Source of the DNA: Candidatus Peregrinibacteria bacterium | GTDB lineage: Bacteria; Patescibacteriota; Gracilibacteria; UBA1369; UBA12463 | Reading direction: 5' to 3' | Assembly: GCA_023245695.1 (NCBI GenBank) | Contig: JAHFJT010000059.1 | Location: forward strand, 1 to 6,243 | Length of the DNA stretch: 6,243 nucleotides | In this document: positions 6,089-6,243 of the stretch, in pieces | Position numbering within the stretch: the first letter of the stretch is position 1 | Layout: each line of letters begins with the position of its first letter | Notes under the pieces: model-generated | What the model was told of the DNA's origin: nothing | Database searches by the model: none | The model's input: the letters and a program-made list of their open reading frames with translations, nothing else | Program-made: the position numbers and the translations under genes

Positions 6089-6243
6089 ATGGCGACCACG
6101 AAGACTTCACCGAAAACCATCAACATCCTGATCTGTGGAAACTACGGAGCGGGAAATTTTGGCGATGAACTTATTTTGAAAGGGCTCCTCAAGGTCGTCC
6201 GTCAACGTCCTCGTGCTCAGATTATCGTGACGAGTGGGAATCC
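6089..6243 (+). CDS. Polysaccharide pyruvyl transferase family protein, N-terminal part only
   Basis: An ATG at 6089-6091 opens a frame that continues for 51 codons to the right edge. After a short Thr/Lys/Ser leader, residues 11-34 contain ILICGNYGAGNFGDELIL followed by KGLLKVV. This resembles the N-terminal strand and glycine-rich loop of the polysaccharide pyruvyl transferase family (CsaB/WcaK-like, usually GYYGxxNxGDEAIL). Members add pyruvate ketals to cell-wall or exopolysaccharide sugars, and in CsaB this creates the anchor for SLH-domain surface proteins. Only about one-eighth to one-sixth of a typical member is visible, so the exact subtype and substrate cannot be judged. It begins 19 nt after the rplS stop with no promoter between them, so it is probably co-transcribed. 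No Shine-Dalgarno motif precedes the ATG (CCGCCAGCGACT). Confidence 0.8.
   Translation, partial: MATTKTSPKTINILICGNYGAGNFGDELILKGLLKVVRQRPRAQIIVTSGN

Noticed and set aside
5614..6126. 170-codon minus-strand frame opposite rplS
   Set aside because: rplS is certain from its signatures and promoter; the antisense frame has no recognisable domain.

Overview
The window looks like chromosomal DNA from a bacterium of intermediate G+C content. I favour an uncultivated, Patescibacteria/CPR-like lineage, Peregrinibacteria-like being one possibility. The grounds are indirect: a small acidic protein resembling the DUF5663 type, a winged-helix/degenerate-nucleotidyltransferase regulator of a kind I associate with CPR and archaeal genomes, no Shine-Dalgarno motif at any of seven starts, and arginine encoded mostly by CGA. 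No rRNA or tRNA gene is present to fix the taxonomy. All five visible stop codons are TAA, so the window does not test for a recoded TGA.

Left half (1-3503, minus strand): one apparent transcription unit with a near-consensus promoter at 3475-3503. It encodes an 802-residue Ala/Gln/Arg-rich protein with a coiled-coil stretch and a Gly/His/Asp tail, then a 120-residue acidic helical protein, then a protein of at least 204 residues with two membrane segments that runs off the left edge. I recognise no characterised function for any of the three. This is the most likely place for undescribed biology.

Divergent spacer (3449-3594): the minus-strand promoter plus a foldable imperfect inverted repeat (3518-3576) ahead of the trigger factor gene.

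Right half (3595-6243, plus strand): trigger factor (tig), a winged-helix regulator with a degenerate nucleotidyltransferase-like domain, ribosomal protein L19 (rplS), and the start of a polysaccharide pyruvyl transferase-family gene cut by the right edge. The regulator gene sits behind an 11-bp perfect inverted repeat that contains its -10 box only a few bases before its ATG, suggesting autoregulation and a leaderless or nearly leaderless mRNA. rplS has its own near-consensus promoter and probably carries the pyruvyl transferase gene along. The right half therefore joins nascent-chain folding and ribosome assembly with a regulator and then a cell-surface polysaccharide gene. No mobile element, CRISPR array or convincing intrinsic terminator was seen.
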